Assembly (NCBI GenBank): GCA_030145845.1
Contig: JAIXHJ010000008.1
Location: 1 to 64,000 of the forward strand
Reading direction: 5' to 3'
Source: Pseudomonadota bacterium
Lineage (GTDB): Bacteria; Pseudomonadota; Gammaproteobacteria; Pseudomonadales; Oceanobacteraceae
Length of the DNA stretch: 64,000 bases
Positions 45,158-55,088 of the stretch are shown piece by piece. A model generated the notes under the pieces. It saw only the letters and a program-made list of their open reading frames with translations. It did not search any database and was not told where the DNA came from. How positions within the stretch are numbered: the first letter of the stretch is position 1; every line of letters begins with the position of its first letter. Both the position numbers and the translations under genes were made by a program.

Positions 45158-47209
45158 TCAGTTAAACGACCACTGGGCTTTCAGCCAGAAGGTACGGCCG
45201 GGCTCATTGATGCGGGTGGTCTGTTCATAACCGGCGATGGCGGCACCGCTGCGGGAAATGTGTTCCGCGTAGGTGATGTCGAACAGGTTATCGATACCGG
45301 CTGTCAGCTGCAGATCCTGCATTGGTCTGTAGCCGGCATTGATGGAGAACACGTTGAAACCACCGCTTTCACCGATGTCCTGACCGACGATGTTGCCGGT
45401 GCCGACGGCGACGCGGTTCTGATCATCCACCAGGCGCCACAGGGCGCCGGCTGACCAGATACCGGTGTCGTAGTTCAGACCCAGGCGGCCTTCCAGCGGC
45501 GGCATCTGTCCCAGTGCGGTGTGGTCATCGTCATTCTGGCCATGCACCCAGGCGAGCGTCGCGGTGGTGGTCCAGGATGGCATAAAGCGCCAGCTGGCAT
45601 CGGCTTCACCACCATAGGTGGTGGCGCGGATATTCCGGGCATTGCTGGCGTAGCTGCTGACGTCGGGCAGGGTTTCGATGAGGATGTAATCGCGGTGCTG
45701 GGCATAAAAGACAGACACAGAAGCCTGCACGTTATCACTGCGGTGCAGGGCACCGATATCCAGCTGGGTGGTTTTTTCCGGGTCGATGGCAAAGGTACTG
45801 GCGGAGCCGGTCACCATCATGCTGGTGGCTTCCGGATTTTTGTTGCGCTCCCAGTAATCGGCTGCCCGTTCGCTGTGACCCAGACCGGCATACAGACGCT
45901 GTTCGCTGCTGAGCTGATATTCATAACGCATAAAGGCGTTTTTCAGCATATTGGTATCGGTCGTGTCGCTGGTGGTTTTACCGTCACGCAGGTCTTCGGC
46001 AACATCCCGGTTCAGACGCAGGCCGGCATGTACGCTGCTGCCGCTGCGGTAGCTGTGATCCAGTTCGGCATAAATACCATAAGTGCGGAAGCGCATGTCT
46101 TCCTCCCGCTCCAGATTGTCATAATCCGGTTCCAGTAACGGGTCGCTGGCTTTGCGCAGACTGTGATCGTTACGCTGGGTATCGGTACCCAGTTCCAGTT
46201 CTGTGCGTTCGGCCACTGCCAGTGTGGCGCTCAGGGCGGCACCTTTGGTATCGCGGTCCGGGTTGGACACCATGTTGGCCGGATTTCCTGCCATCATGTC
46301 AACGCCCGGCTCGTTGTAGCGCAGGCTGTAGTTATCCATGACGTGGTCAACGTAGTTACGGTAAATGCTGGCTTCGATTTTTTTCACCAGCGGCGAAATA
46401 TTTTCCTGTTCATAGCTCAGGCCGATGTTGGAGCGGTCGAACTTCACCCCGTCCATGCTGCGGTCGCCGTAACGGGCTTCACCGTCACTGAGGGCGCCGG
46501 TCAGTTCAATGCGGGTATCGCGGTCAGGTGTCCAGCCGAGGGTGGCGTTGGTGCTCCAGCGGGTGTAGGCCGAATGTACTTCGTTGCCGTCACCGTCTTC
46601 GTAGTTGTTGGCGTCGGAACGGGTACCGTTCAGCTGGACGTAGCCGGTTTCGTTACCGGCTTCCACCTGTGCCACTTCGTCATTGCGGTCAGCACTGCCC
46701 AGCAGGACGCTGGCGTAACCGCGCACATCTGCTTCGCTGAAGTCAGGCTTGTCGCGCTCAAACAGCACCACGCCGGCACTGTTGCCGGGGCCGTATTTCA
46801 CGCTCTGCGGTCCTTTCAGGACGGTGACTTCATCATAGGCTTCAGGGAAAACGTAAGCGGTAGGCGGGTCCATACGCATGCCGCAGCCACCGAGGATCAT
46901 GTCACCGTCGAGCAGGATGTTCAGGCGCGATGCCGCCATACCACGGAATACCGGGTCACCGTCGGTACCGCCTTTGCGGATCACGGAGAAACCGGGAATG
47001 CTTTTCAGCAGATCGGCGCCATCATGAGCGGGGATTGGCTGGCGCGGGGCTTTCGGATCGGTGGTGACCGTCAGTACGCCGGATGCCTGCGGGGCGGTGA
47101 CGACCACCGGCTCCAGTGAGGTGCTGACGTTTTCTGCCACAGCGGCAGGGGCAATGAGATAAGCGCCGGCAACGGCCAGCGCCAGGGTCCGAGGGTGGAA
47201 GCCTGACAT
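45158..47209 (-). CDS. oprC: TonB-dependent copper receptor (OprC/NosA-like)
   Basis: A 683-residue outer-membrane receptor. The signal peptide is about 1-25 and the TonB box LEPVVVTAP is at about 32-40. The plug carries the OprC-type methionine/cysteine segment with Cys109, Met111 and Met113 (GGCGMRMDPPTAY); CxxxM is the copper site of OprC. The barrel ends in WSFN, with Phe as penultimate rather than final residue. It should import copper or supply copper for cuproenzymes. No adjacent copper genes are visible. Confidence 0.9.
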   Translation of the reverse strand: MSGFHPRTLALAVAGAYLIAPAAVAENVSTSLEPVVVTAPQASGVLTVTTDPKAPRQPIPAHDGADLLKSIPGFSVIRKGGTDGDPVFRGMAASRLNILLDGDMILGGCGMRMDPPTAYVFPEAYDEVTVLKGPQSVKYGPGNSAGVVLFERDKPDFSEADVRGYASVLLGSADRNDEVAQVEAGNETGYVQLNGTRSDANNYEDGDGNEVHSAYTRWSTNATLGWTPDRDTRIELTGALSDGEARYGDRSMDGVKFDRSNIGLSYEQENISPLVKKIEASIYRNYVDHVMDNYSLRYNEPGVDMMAGNPANMVSNPDRDTKGAALSATLAVAERTELELGTDTQRNDHSLRKASDPLLEPDYDNLEREEDMRFRTYGIYAELDHSYRSGSSVHAGLRLNRDVAEDLRDGKTTSDTTDTNMLKNAFMRYEYQLSSEQRLYAGLGHSERAADYWERNKNPEATSMMVTGSASTFAIDPEKTTQLDIGALHRSDNVQASVSVFYAQHRDYILIETLPDVSSYASNARNIRATTYGGEADASWRFMPSWTTTATLAWVHGQNDDDHTALGQMPPLEGRLGLNYDTGIWSAGALWRLVDDQNRVAVGTGNIVGQDIGESGGFNVFSINAGYRPMQDLQLTAGIDNLFDITYAEHISRSGAAIAGYEQTTRINEPGRTFWLKAQWSFN

Positions 47210-47451
47210 CGGTTTTCCTTATTGCAGATTTATTAAAATTTGCGCGCAAGAATAGCGGCGGAGTTCCGTGCGCGGGATGCGGCAGGGTGTCGCAGGTGTG
47301 ACAGTGGCGGAAAAGCGGGCGCTGGCGCGGCCACCAGTAGCAGAAGGTCTCATGCCGGAGGCTGAAACAGGGTGCTAGTGTAGTGTCAATGTCATAAACA
47401 AGGCGCATAACGCCGGATTAACTGTCAGACGAGCACTGCTCCGGAGGTCGT

Positions 47452-47937
47452 ATGTCCACTCAGCGACTGGTCGCACCCGCCAATCACCGCCCTCTGCTGA
47501 TGGCGCTGGCTCTGCTTATTGCTATTCCGGCGGTGGTGTTTTTCTTCCTCGCGCCGGCCAACAACGACAGCAGCGCAGAGGTGGAGGCTTATGCCACCGG
47601 TGCCGGTGAAAACCGCAGTCTGAGTCTCGAAGATGGCTCGGAAGTGCGGCTGAATGACAATACCGGTATTGCCGTGCGTTATGACACACAGCAGCGGCGT
47701 GTGCAGCTGACCACCGGGTCGGCAACCTTTATTGTCGCCCCGGATCCGCAGCGCCCGTTCTGGGCCCAGTCCGGTACCCTGCGGCTGCGCGCGGATGCCG
47801 CCAGTGCCTTTGCCGTGCGCCTCAACCATGAAAGCGTGATGGTGCAGGTCTATGAAGGCACGCTGCGCGCGCAGTCATCCGGCAAGGTGCAGACGCTGAA
47901 TGCCGGCGATACCGTGGTGTTGGCACTGAATCACTGA
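47452..47937 (+). CDS. FecR-domain protein without its own sigma partner
   Basis: A 161-residue protein with one N-terminal membrane helix (about 16-34) and the FecR-type beta domain (LEDGSEVRLNDNTGIAVRYDTQQRRVQLTTGSATF). It lacks the cytoplasmic anti-sigma segment (about 80 residues) and the C-terminal STN-like part that normal FecR proteins have. It lies 145 bases upstream of the complete sigma-FecR-receptor unit but ends at its own terminator. It may be a decoy or modulator of that system. Confidence 0.8.
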   Translation: MSTQRLVAPANHRPLLMALALLIAIPAVVFFFLAPANNDSSAEVEAYATGAGENRSLSLEDGSEVRLNDNTGIAVRYDTQQRRVQLTTGSATFIVAPDPQRPFWAQSGTLRLRADAASAFAVRLNHESVMVQVYEGTLRAQSSGKVQTLNAGDTVVLALNH

Positions 47938-47966
47938 GGCGGACGCCGGTCCGCCTGTCCCCTTTT
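47937..47966 (+). terminator. Terminator after the FecR-like gene
   Basis: AGGCGGAC, loop GCCG and GTCCGCCT begin at the last base of the stop codon, followed by GTCCCCTTTTT. Confidence 0.7.
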
Positions 47967-48081
47967 TCCCCGCTGGCCGGTCTTCTCAGATTCAGGACAG
48001 ATATCAGGCGGGGATTGTTAATCATGTTGTCATCTGCAGCGGGCAGACTGCGCTCTTCTGAATTCAGTAGGGGGGGGCACT

Positions 48082-48654
48082 ATGCCTGCGGATAAAAGCT
48101 GGCCGGAGGCGCGGCAGGAACGGCCGCAGCCACCGGTTTCTGAGCCGGCGCCGGGCGACAGTCATCAGCTGACCGAGCATCTCCCTAATCTGCGTAACTA
48201 CATCGCCAGCCGCGTGCGCAACCGCCAGGATGTCGATGACCTGCTGCAGGACACCCTGCTGCGCTCACTGGCGGCCACGGCGGCCCGGCCGGTGGATAAC
48301 CCGCTGGCTTACAGCCTGACCGTCGCCCGTTCCGTGGTGTTTGATTACTGGAACCGTAACCGCCTGCCGGCGGTGAATCTGGATGAGGTGCCGGAAGAGA
48401 GCACCGGGCCGCTGGATGAGGTACAGATCCGCAACCAGAAAATCGAACTGCTGCAGCGGATTATTGAGCAGCTGCCCCCCCTGCGGCGGCAGGTCTTTAT
48501 CCTGCGTAAACTGCATGGCCATTCGCGCGAGGCCATTGCCCGGGAGCTGAATCTGAACCCCGAAGCAGTTAAAAAACATATCACCCGGGCAACGCTCAGT
48601 ATTGCCGCGGAGATGGAGAAACACGGCTACTCCGCCGGTAATAATGACTTATGA
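48082..48654 (+). CDS. ECF sigma factor, FecI-like
   Basis: A 190-residue sigma-70 ECF protein. Region 2 (HLPNLRNYIASRVRNRQDVDDLLQDTLLR) and region 4 (LPPLRRQVFILRKLHGHSREAIARELN) are both present, with a Pro-rich N-terminal extension of about 30 residues. The ATG follows AGGGGGGGGCACT. It overlaps the fecR gene by ATGA. It should be released when the downstream receptor binds its ligand and then transcribe the receptor gene. Confidence 0.92.
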   Translation: MPADKSWPEARQERPQPPVSEPAPGDSHQLTEHLPNLRNYIASRVRNRQDVDDLLQDTLLRSLAATAARPVDNPLAYSLTVARSVVFDYWNRNRLPAVNLDEVPEESTGPLDEVQIRNQKIELLQRIIEQLPPLRRQVFILRKLHGHSREAIARELNLNPEAVKKHITRATLSIAAEMEKHGYSAGNNDL

Positions 48655-49631
48655 CAGAGCATGTAATCCCTGAAGCAATACTGGAAGAAGCGGCTGACTG
48701 GTATGACCGGCTGGCTGAACTGACCCCGCCGGAGCAGCAGGCCTATTCAGCCTGGCTGTTACAGAACCCGCTGCACCGTCAGGCGATCAGCTGGCTGCAG
48801 GCCAATCTGGGCGAACACGAAGACGCGCTGCTGAGTGCGCTGGCGCAGCACGAAGACGCCAGTGCGGCGGTTGCTGCGGCGCAGGCCCCGGCGCGCGCCG
48901 GCTGGCAGCGTGCGGCTGGCGGCTGGGCCATAGCGGCAATGTTGCTGCTCAGCCTGTTGCTGGGGTATCCGCTGCTCCGTCAGCCGGTTGCCCCGGCGCT
49001 GCTACAGACCAGCCTGCAGACGGTGACCGGTGAACAGCGCACGGCACAGCTGGCTGATGGTTCGGAAATTCATCTCAATGCCGGTGCGGAATTGTCGGTA
49101 CAGCTGGAACAGGCGCAGCGCCAGGTCACGCTGAAACGGGGAGAAGCTTATTTTGCCGTTGCTCCTGACCGGCAGCGGCCGTTTTATGTCGATGCCGGGC
49201 CGGTCAAAATCCGCGTGGTCGGCACCGCGTTCAATGTCGACCGCATGGGCGACAGTATCCGCGTCACGGTTGAACATGGCGAAGTGCGGGTGGTCTCGGC
49301 CGGTGAGGTCTGGCAGCTGCGTGCCGGTGACGGGGTTTATATCGCCGGCGATGAACGGCAGACTTTCCGCAGCCACAGTGTTGCCGGCTGGCGTGACGGC
49401 TGGCGTGAAGTCAGTGACGAGCCGCTGGCCGACGTGGTGGCACACCTGCAGCGTTATTCGGTACGCCCGATCCGCCTGCAGGGCATCGATCAACCGCTGC
49501 CGTTTTCCGGCCGTTATAACCAGAGTGATGTGGAAGGCACGCTGACGCTGATTGCCGATCTGTTCGGCCTGACACTGCAGCTCAGTGATGAGCAGATTGT
49601 GCTGTCGGCTGATGAGCAGGCACAACACTGA
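48651..49631 (+). CDS. FecR-family transmembrane sigma regulator
   Basis: A 326-residue anti-sigma/sigma-activator. The N-terminal cytoplasmic DUF4880-like domain (EEAADWYDRL, YSAWLLQNPLHRQAISWL) precedes one membrane helix (about 92-112), the FecR domain (LADGSEIHLNAGAELSVQ, TAFNVDRMGDSIRVTVEHGEV) and a C-terminal STN-like domain. It relays ligand binding from the receptor to the sigma factor. It overlaps the receptor gene by 47 bases. Confidence 0.92.
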   Translation: MTEHVIPEAILEEAADWYDRLAELTPPEQQAYSAWLLQNPLHRQAISWLQANLGEHEDALLSALAQHEDASAAVAAAQAPARAGWQRAAGGWAIAAMLLLSLLLGYPLLRQPVAPALLQTSLQTVTGEQRTAQLADGSEIHLNAGAELSVQLEQAQRQVTLKRGEAYFAVAPDRQRPFYVDAGPVKIRVVGTAFNVDRMGDSIRVTVEHGEVRVVSAGEVWQLRAGDGVYIAGDERQTFRSHSVAGWRDGWREVSDEPLADVVAHLQRYSVRPIRLQGIDQPLPFSGRYNQSDVEGTLTLIADLFGLTLQLSDEQIVLSADEQAQH

Positions 49632-52545
49632 GTCACCCCTGACGTCCTGCCTGCACTGGTGTGGCACCGCGCTGTGTCTGTGGCTGCCTGCTGTGCCACT
49701 GCTGGCGGCTGACCATTGTTTTTACGACGGCATCAGCCAGACCAGTGCGGAGCATATTATCCGCCAGGTCTCGGACCGTTATCAGATTGCCGTGCTGACC
49801 GGTGCCGGAGATCCGGCGGACAACCCGCTGGCCCAGCCACTGGGCGACTGCAGTGTGGAAGAGTTCCTTACTCTGGCGACCCGTGATACGGGCTGGCATT
49901 ACCGCCTGACCAGAGCCGGTGCAGTCCTGTTTTATCAGCCGCAGCCTGAGGTTGATGCCACGCCGCCGGCTGCGCGGGCTGAGGAAGTGATTGTCACCGG
50001 CTCGGCGTGGCTGAGCGATCAGGACCTGGCGGCCCGTTACCGCAGTACCACGGTTACGGAAAAAACGGCGCTCAGTGCCGGACAGTTATCCGGCAGTCAT
50101 GATCTGACCAGTGCCATGGCTGCCATCAGTGCGGTGACCTTCAGTCAGGAAGCGGGCATGGACCGCAATATCAGTATCCGCGGACTGGATGCGGATTTCA
50201 CTCAGGTACTGGTCAATGGCATGCCGATGCCGGCGACCGGGACCAGTATTGATTCCCGTGGTGCCGTCAATAATTCCCGCCGGTTTGATTTTGATCTGCT
50301 GCCACAGGGGCTGTTTACCGATGTGCTGGTGTATAAATCGCCGGACGCCCGGCAGCAGGAAGGTGGCATCAGTGGCTCGGTGGACCTGCGTCTGCCGCGG
50401 CCGCTGGAAAATGACAGCCTGCAGCAACGCTGGCTGACGGTACAGGGCGAAAATAATGTTCGTAACGGCAGTGACGGTGTGGCACTGGCCGCGGGCTTTC
50501 AGCACATCCGTGATGACGGCCGGTTGGGCTGGCTGCTGAGTGCCAGTTACCGTCAGCGGAGCACAGAAGAAAAAGGCTATTCGACGGTACGCTGGCAGGC
50601 GGCCGACTGGGGTGAGCAACCACTGCTCAGTGATGAGCAGCAGACCCTGCTGGCTTCCGGTGAGGTATTTTCCCCGCGCCATAACCGCTACGACATTCTC
50701 CACCGTGAACAGCAGACACTGGGCATCAGCAGTGTGCTGCAATGGCAGAGTGAGGATGATGGCCGGCTGACGCTGAGTGGTTTCAGTGTGCGTTCCCGTC
50801 AGGCAATGCACGAATACCATATCAGTTCATCAGGCCTTAAGTATGAAGACCTGTCGGCGGTGCAGGTGAATGATTTTGCCGTGAATTCTGCCGGTATGGT
50901 GTACGGCGATTTTTCCTCGGTGGACATCCGCACCGAACACAATTACGAAGAAGATGAAACGCGCCTGCAGCAGCTGCGGGCAGAATGGGCTCTGCCACTG
51001 CAAACGGACTGGACGCTGAACTCCTCGCTCGGTTATCAGTCATCGGTTTTTGACAGCCCGGTGCACGATAAGGTCTCACTGATGGCTTACGATCAGGACT
51101 TCAGTTTCGATCTGCGCAGCAATAACCGCATTGCCGTTAACCGTTATGGTTTTGATATCAGCGATCCGCAGCAGTGGCAGTTGTACCGGATTAATCTGCA
51201 GGAAGATAACGTCAGCAACCGTTATCTGGTGGCCGATTTTGAGCTGGCCTGGGAACCGCTGGACAGCCTGCAGCATTATGCCGGCGTCAGTCTGCGGCGA
51301 TTTACCAATCAGCGCCAGCAGGCGGAATACGATAACGATGATGTCAGTGGTTACGTCAGCGGTTATTACCGGCAGACGCCGGGTAATTTTTCTGCCGGAC
51401 TGGATACCGACGGCCTGCCGCACAGTTGGGTGGTCGGCAGTCACGGGCTGATCCGCTATCTCGGTCTGAGCGATGCAGAGCTGGTGGCCGACCCGCTGCA
51501 ACAGCGGCAGCTGAATGAAGACAGTGCCTCCGGCTGGTGGCAGACAGAATTCTCTGTACCACAGCTGAGCTGGCCGCTGCAGGGCAATGTGGGGCTGCGT
51601 TATGTGCAGACCCGGCAGCGGGTGGAAGGCAACTGGCTGATTGATGATGAAGTACAGCCGATGGAAATAAGCGGCATTGACCACGACTGGCTGCCATCAC
51701 TGCATCTGCTGGCGCGTGCGCGGCGCGATCTGTTACTGCGTTTCGGCTACAGCCGTACGCTGTCACGTCCGTCGGTGGATGAGCTGACATCACCTCTGGA
51801 ACTGCGCTCCAGTGCGATGTTAATTGAGGGCGGTAATACCGAACTGGAACCATCACACGCCCACGGTTTTGATCTGGCGCTGGAATGGTATGGACAGCAA
51901 CGGAATTTTTTCTCCGCCGGATTATTTTACCAGCGCATCGACAGTCTGATTCTGGATGTGGAAGAAGAACTGACGCTGGACCAGCTGCCTTATTACAACC
52001 CATTATGGGATGACCTGGCGGAAGGAGACATTTATACCTACCGCCATCCGGTCAACGGGCCGGGAACCGATCTCAGCGGACTGGAATTCAGTCTGCAATT
52101 GCCATTCTTTTTTCTGCCGTCACCCTTTAACCGCTTCGGGCTGGATGCCGGCTATGCGCTTAATCAGGGGGTGGTACGCTATCCGCTGGACGATGGACAC
52201 ATCACACTGCCACCACCGGGGTTATCACGGCATGTTGTCAACGGCACTCTCTGGTACCGGGATTACCGTTTCAGCAGCGGAATCACTGTGCGCGGCCGGT
52301 CACGTTATCTGACCCGGGTACCGGGTGCCAATGATAATGACAGGGAAGGGGTAAACAGCTCCGTTATTGTGGGGGCTTATGCCGCCTGGGATATTAATCC
52401 GCAGCTGACGATTTCCCTCGATGCCCGTAACCTGACCAATGAAGCCTTTGATTTATTTGTCGATTCATCCAACCGTGTCTACAGCTATTCCGTTACCGGC
52501 ACAGAAGTTTTCTTCAGTCTTAACTGGAATTTCCGTGACGACTGA
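49585..52545 (+). CDS. TonB-dependent transducer with N-terminal STN domain
   Basis: A 986-residue receptor. The signal peptide is followed by an STN (secretin/TonB N-terminal) signalling domain (about 45-110, AEHIIRQVSDRYQIAVLTG), TonB box EEVIVTGSAW, a plug (ISIRGLDADFTQVLVNGMPM, MDRNISIR) and a large barrel. The plug and barrel resemble the Xanthomonas/Caulobacter-type receptors rather than siderophore FecA, and the protein is about 200 residues longer than FecA. The exact start is uncertain: ATG 49585 or ATG 49612. With the upstream sigma-FecR pair it forms a complete cell-surface signalling unit. Its ligand could be an organic phosphorus compound, judging from the downstream genes. Confidence 0.88.
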   Translation: MMSRLCCRLMSRHNTESPLTSCLHWCGTALCLWLPAVPLLAADHCFYDGISQTSAEHIIRQVSDRYQIAVLTGAGDPADNPLAQPLGDCSVEEFLTLATRDTGWHYRLTRAGAVLFYQPQPEVDATPPAARAEEVIVTGSAWLSDQDLAARYRSTTVTEKTALSAGQLSGSHDLTSAMAAISAVTFSQEAGMDRNISIRGLDADFTQVLVNGMPMPATGTSIDSRGAVNNSRRFDFDLLPQGLFTDVLVYKSPDARQQEGGISGSVDLRLPRPLENDSLQQRWLTVQGENNVRNGSDGVALAAGFQHIRDDGRLGWLLSASYRQRSTEEKGYSTVRWQAADWGEQPLLSDEQQTLLASGEVFSPRHNRYDILHREQQTLGISSVLQWQSEDDGRLTLSGFSVRSRQAMHEYHISSSGLKYEDLSAVQVNDFAVNSAGMVYGDFSSVDIRTEHNYEEDETRLQQLRAEWALPLQTDWTLNSSLGYQSSVFDSPVHDKVSLMAYDQDFSFDLRSNNRIAVNRYGFDISDPQQWQLYRINLQEDNVSNRYLVADFELAWEPLDSLQHYAGVSLRRFTNQRQQAEYDNDDVSGYVSGYYRQTPGNFSAGLDTDGLPHSWVVGSHGLIRYLGLSDAELVADPLQQRQLNEDSASGWWQTEFSVPQLSWPLQGNVGLRYVQTRQRVEGNWLIDDEVQPMEISGIDHDWLPSLHLLARARRDLLLRFGYSRTLSRPSVDELTSPLELRSSAMLIEGGNTELEPSHAHGFDLALEWYGQQRNFFSAGLFYQRIDSLILDVEEELTLDQLPYYNPLWDDLAEGDIYTYRHPVNGPGTDLSGLEFSLQLPFFFLPSPFNRFGLDAGYALNQGVVRYPLDDGHITLPPPGLSRHVVNGTLWYRDYRFSSGITVRGRSRYLTRVPGANDNDREGVNSSVIVGAYAAWDINPQLTISLDARNLTNEAFDLFVDSSNRVYSYSVTGTEVFFSLNWNFRDD

Positions 52546-52574
52546 CAGCGTGCAGAAACCGGCTTGTGGATAAC

Positions 52575-52603
52575 CTGTCAGTAAAACTTCACGTAACTGT
52601 AAT
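52575..52603 (+). promoter_or_regulatory. Pho-box-like triple repeat upstream of the PAP2 gene
   Basis: CTGTCAG, ACTTCAC and CTGTAAT start at 52575, 52586 and 52597, an 11-bp period with 4-base A-rich spacers as in PhoB sites. It is followed by GTCCCCT. The same arrangement, with the same trailing bases, occurs before the next gene (54962). A matching -10 was not identified. Confidence 0.6.
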
Positions 52604-52717
52604 GTCCCCTCCTGCCGACAGGACCTGTCTTCTTCACTGTCTCTCTCAGCACAAAGCAGTGACTCCCCGGTCACGGCTTTGTGCACTTTTTTAATACTGA
52701 CAATGAAGCAGGACGTT

Positions 52718-54895
52718 ATGAAAATTCAAGGTCAAGCAAGTAAGCAAAGAGCACTCTGGCTGGCGATGCTGGCAGCAACCTCTGTGATGTTAACCGCCTG
52801 TGGCGGTGATGATGATTCTGATCCGGCAACCACGGCAGTGGTTGAGAAATCAGCGCTGCCGACCGGCGTGGGTTATGAAGAATACGTGACCGCTGCGGAT
52901 GCAGAATATCCTTTCCCTGTGATTGAAAATGCAGAAAACAATGCTGACGGAACGCTGAAATATATGCTCAGTCAGAATGCCGTGGCGTATGCACTGCGCG
53001 GTATTAATGACGTCTGGAAAGGAACGTCTGACGCTTATCAGGAAGCCGCTTCCGGTAATGGTCCGGATGAATATCTGGAAAATCCGGTGGTTAATGCGAC
53101 GGCCTGGGCAGAAAATATGGCCTACGTTCTGGATGTGACGGCTAACCGCACGGACGACCAGGCGATTCTGGCGTTCCTGGATGATGTGCGCAGTAAAAAC
53201 TACAGCGTGATTGATGGTTTTGGTCCGCTGACCGAAGCTTATGTTGCGGCCTCCGGTGCCTATGTGGAACTGGAAGGCATTTCGGTTGCCGATGTACTGG
53301 AAGACAATCATTACCAGTCAGCCAATAACGATAACTCCAAATACATGGGTGCAGCTACTGCCTATGTGGAAGACGGTACCTTCGCCGATACCATGCCGCT
53401 GACCCATGTTGCCGATCTGGTTTACCTGTTCCGTCAGGCATCACCGGCATCAACCAGTGCGTCCAAATATCTTTTTTCCACTCCGCGTCCATGGCGTATG
53501 ACGGACACGGGTGCCATCGACTTTCTCGGTACCACAGGTTACAGCTACAGCTGTGTTGATGAAGACGGCAGTGAAGAACTGAAAAACTATGACACCTACA
53601 CCACGAATGTCAGTGTAATTCCGGGTCTGATGTGTTCCCGCCGTGAGCACAGCGCCAGCAAAGAAAGTGCCGATAATCCGATTTATACCGCCACCACAGA
53701 AAACCGCCGCAAAGACGGTGGCTATCCGAGTGGTCACACCAATGCCGGTTATCTGGCAGCACTGGGTTACGCTTACGCTCTGCCGCAACGCTTTGCCGAA
53801 ATGGTGACCCGTGGCTCACAGCTGGGTGAAGACCGTATTGTTGCCGGTATGCATTCCCCGGCGGACGTGATTGGTGGCCGTATTCACGCGCTTACTGTGG
53901 CGGCCTATGCGCTGAATCAGCCATCCGGTTATGCCACGGCTCAGCAGGCGTACGCAACGGCACAGGAATATTTTGGTGCTCTGGCCGACGAGGCGGGTAT
54001 GAGCCTGTACGATTATGCGCATCAGACTGTTGCGCAGGAAACTGGCTATACCTTTACTCAGGATGGTACGGAGTACGTTAACGTCGAAGTCTTCGATAAT
54101 AATATTTATGACGATCACGACGACATTAAAGCGCTGTACCGCGCACGGCTGACGTACGGTTTCAGCCAGGACAGCAGTCTGGCTGGTCAGGATCCGGTGG
54201 TTCCGCAGGGCGCCGAAGCCTTGCTGGCTACCCGTCTGCCTTACCTGAGTGATGAACAGCGCCGGGTGGTGCTGGCGACCACTGAAATTGATTCCGGTTA
54301 TCCGCTGCTGGACGACAGCAATGGCTGGGGCCGCCTTGATCTGGTCAGCGCGGCTGACGGTTATGGCGCCTTTCATGGTGATGTCAGTGTGTATATGAAT
54401 GCAGCGGAAGGCGGCTTCAGTGCGCTCGACTGGTGGCGCAATGATATTTCCGGTGCCGGTAAGCTGACCAAATCCGGAACCGGTACTCTGGTTCTCAGCG
54501 GTGATAACAGTTACAGCGGTGGTACCGTGATCAACGGCGGTGTACTGAGCGCCGCCTCGGCCTCGGCGTTCGGCAGCGGCGACCTGTATGTGAATGCGGG
54601 TACTGCAGAGATCGATGCAGAAGGTACGGTACTGGTCAGCAACCTGACGCTGAACGAAGCGTCGGTGCTGGCAGTCAATATGGATGATGATGCCGTACAG
54701 ATTGACGCGGATGGCACTCTGTATATTGATGGTGCCGGCCTGACGCTGACGTTTGCCTCTGTGCCTGCGGCCGGTACTCAGTTTACTCTGGCGGAGGCTG
54801 CGCAGATGAGCGGTGAATTTGCCAGCGTGGATGCCGGTGATGTGACTGTCAGCCTGAGTTACAGCAACGGCAGTGTTATTGCTACCGTCGAATAA
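52718..54895 (+). CDS. PAP2-type acid phosphatase lipoprotein with autotransporter-associated repeat
   Basis: A 725-residue exported protein. The lipobox is LTAC (Cys28). The class A acid phosphatase/vanadium-haloperoxidase motif is complete: Lys250-x6-Arg257-Pro258, PSGH at 337-340, and Arg373-x5-His379-xxx-Asp383. The C-terminus (about 575-620) carries an autotransporter-associated beta strand repeat (GAGKLTKSGTGTLVLSG, NSYSGGTVINGG), which may form a beta-helix. It likely removes phosphate from organic phosphates at the cell surface. The start at 52718 follows AGGACGTT. The Pho-box-like site upstream supports induction by phosphate starvation. Confidence 0.85.
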   Translation: MKIQGQASKQRALWLAMLAATSVMLTACGGDDDSDPATTAVVEKSALPTGVGYEEYVTAADAEYPFPVIENAENNADGTLKYMLSQNAVAYALRGINDVWKGTSDAYQEAASGNGPDEYLENPVVNATAWAENMAYVLDVTANRTDDQAILAFLDDVRSKNYSVIDGFGPLTEAYVAASGAYVELEGISVADVLEDNHYQSANNDNSKYMGAATAYVEDGTFADTMPLTHVADLVYLFRQASPASTSASKYLFSTPRPWRMTDTGAIDFLGTTGYSYSCVDEDGSEELKNYDTYTTNVSVIPGLMCSRREHSASKESADNPIYTATTENRRKDGGYPSGHTNAGYLAALGYAYALPQRFAEMVTRGSQLGEDRIVAGMHSPADVIGGRIHALTVAAYALNQPSGYATAQQAYATAQEYFGALADEAGMSLYDYAHQTVAQETGYTFTQDGTEYVNVEVFDNNIYDDHDDIKALYRARLTYGFSQDSSLAGQDPVVPQGAEALLATRLPYLSDEQRRVVLATTEIDSGYPLLDDSNGWGRLDLVSAADGYGAFHGDVSVYMNAAEGGFSALDWWRNDISGAGKLTKSGTGTLVLSGDNSYSGGTVINGGVLSAASASAFGSGDLYVNAGTAEIDAEGTVLVSNLTLNEASVLAVNMDDDAVQIDADGTLYIDGAGLTLTFASVPAAGTQFTLAEAAQMSGEFASVDAGDVTVSLSYSNGSVIATVE

Positions 54896-54914
54896 AAATC
54901 GGCTGCTGTACTGC

Positions 54915-54942
54915 AAAAACCACGGCCTTTGCCGTGGTTTTT
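54915..54942 (+). terminator. Terminator after the PAP2 gene
   Basis: A 12-bp perfect stem (AAAAACCACGGC with its complement) and a CTTT loop, with a T-run inside the stem end, 19 bases after the stop. Confidence 0.9.
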
Positions 54943-54961
54943 CTGTTTTTACCCGCCCTGA

Positions 54962-54990
54962 ACGTCATAAAAAATTCAACAGACTGTCAT
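54962..54990 (+). promoter_or_regulatory. Pho-box-like triple repeat upstream of the EEP-jacalin gene
   Basis: ACGTCAT, AATTCAA and CTGTCAT start at 54962, 54973 and 54984 with spacers AAAA and CAGA (11-bp period). It is followed by GTCCCCT, as at 52604. The 14 bases CTGTCATGTCCCCT differ from the upstream copy at one position. Confidence 0.65.
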
Positions 54991-55088
54991 GTCCCCTGTG
55001 GTGCTGGCCCGGGGTCTTTATCAGTGAGATTTTTATGACAGATCTCACCCAGAAATAACCACGCCTGAATAACCCTGAGGACAACACG

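Noticed and set aside
48010-48040. Third Pho-box-like site before the ECF sigma gene
   Set aside because: Only one TTGTCAT is present; the 11-bp-spaced partners do not match.
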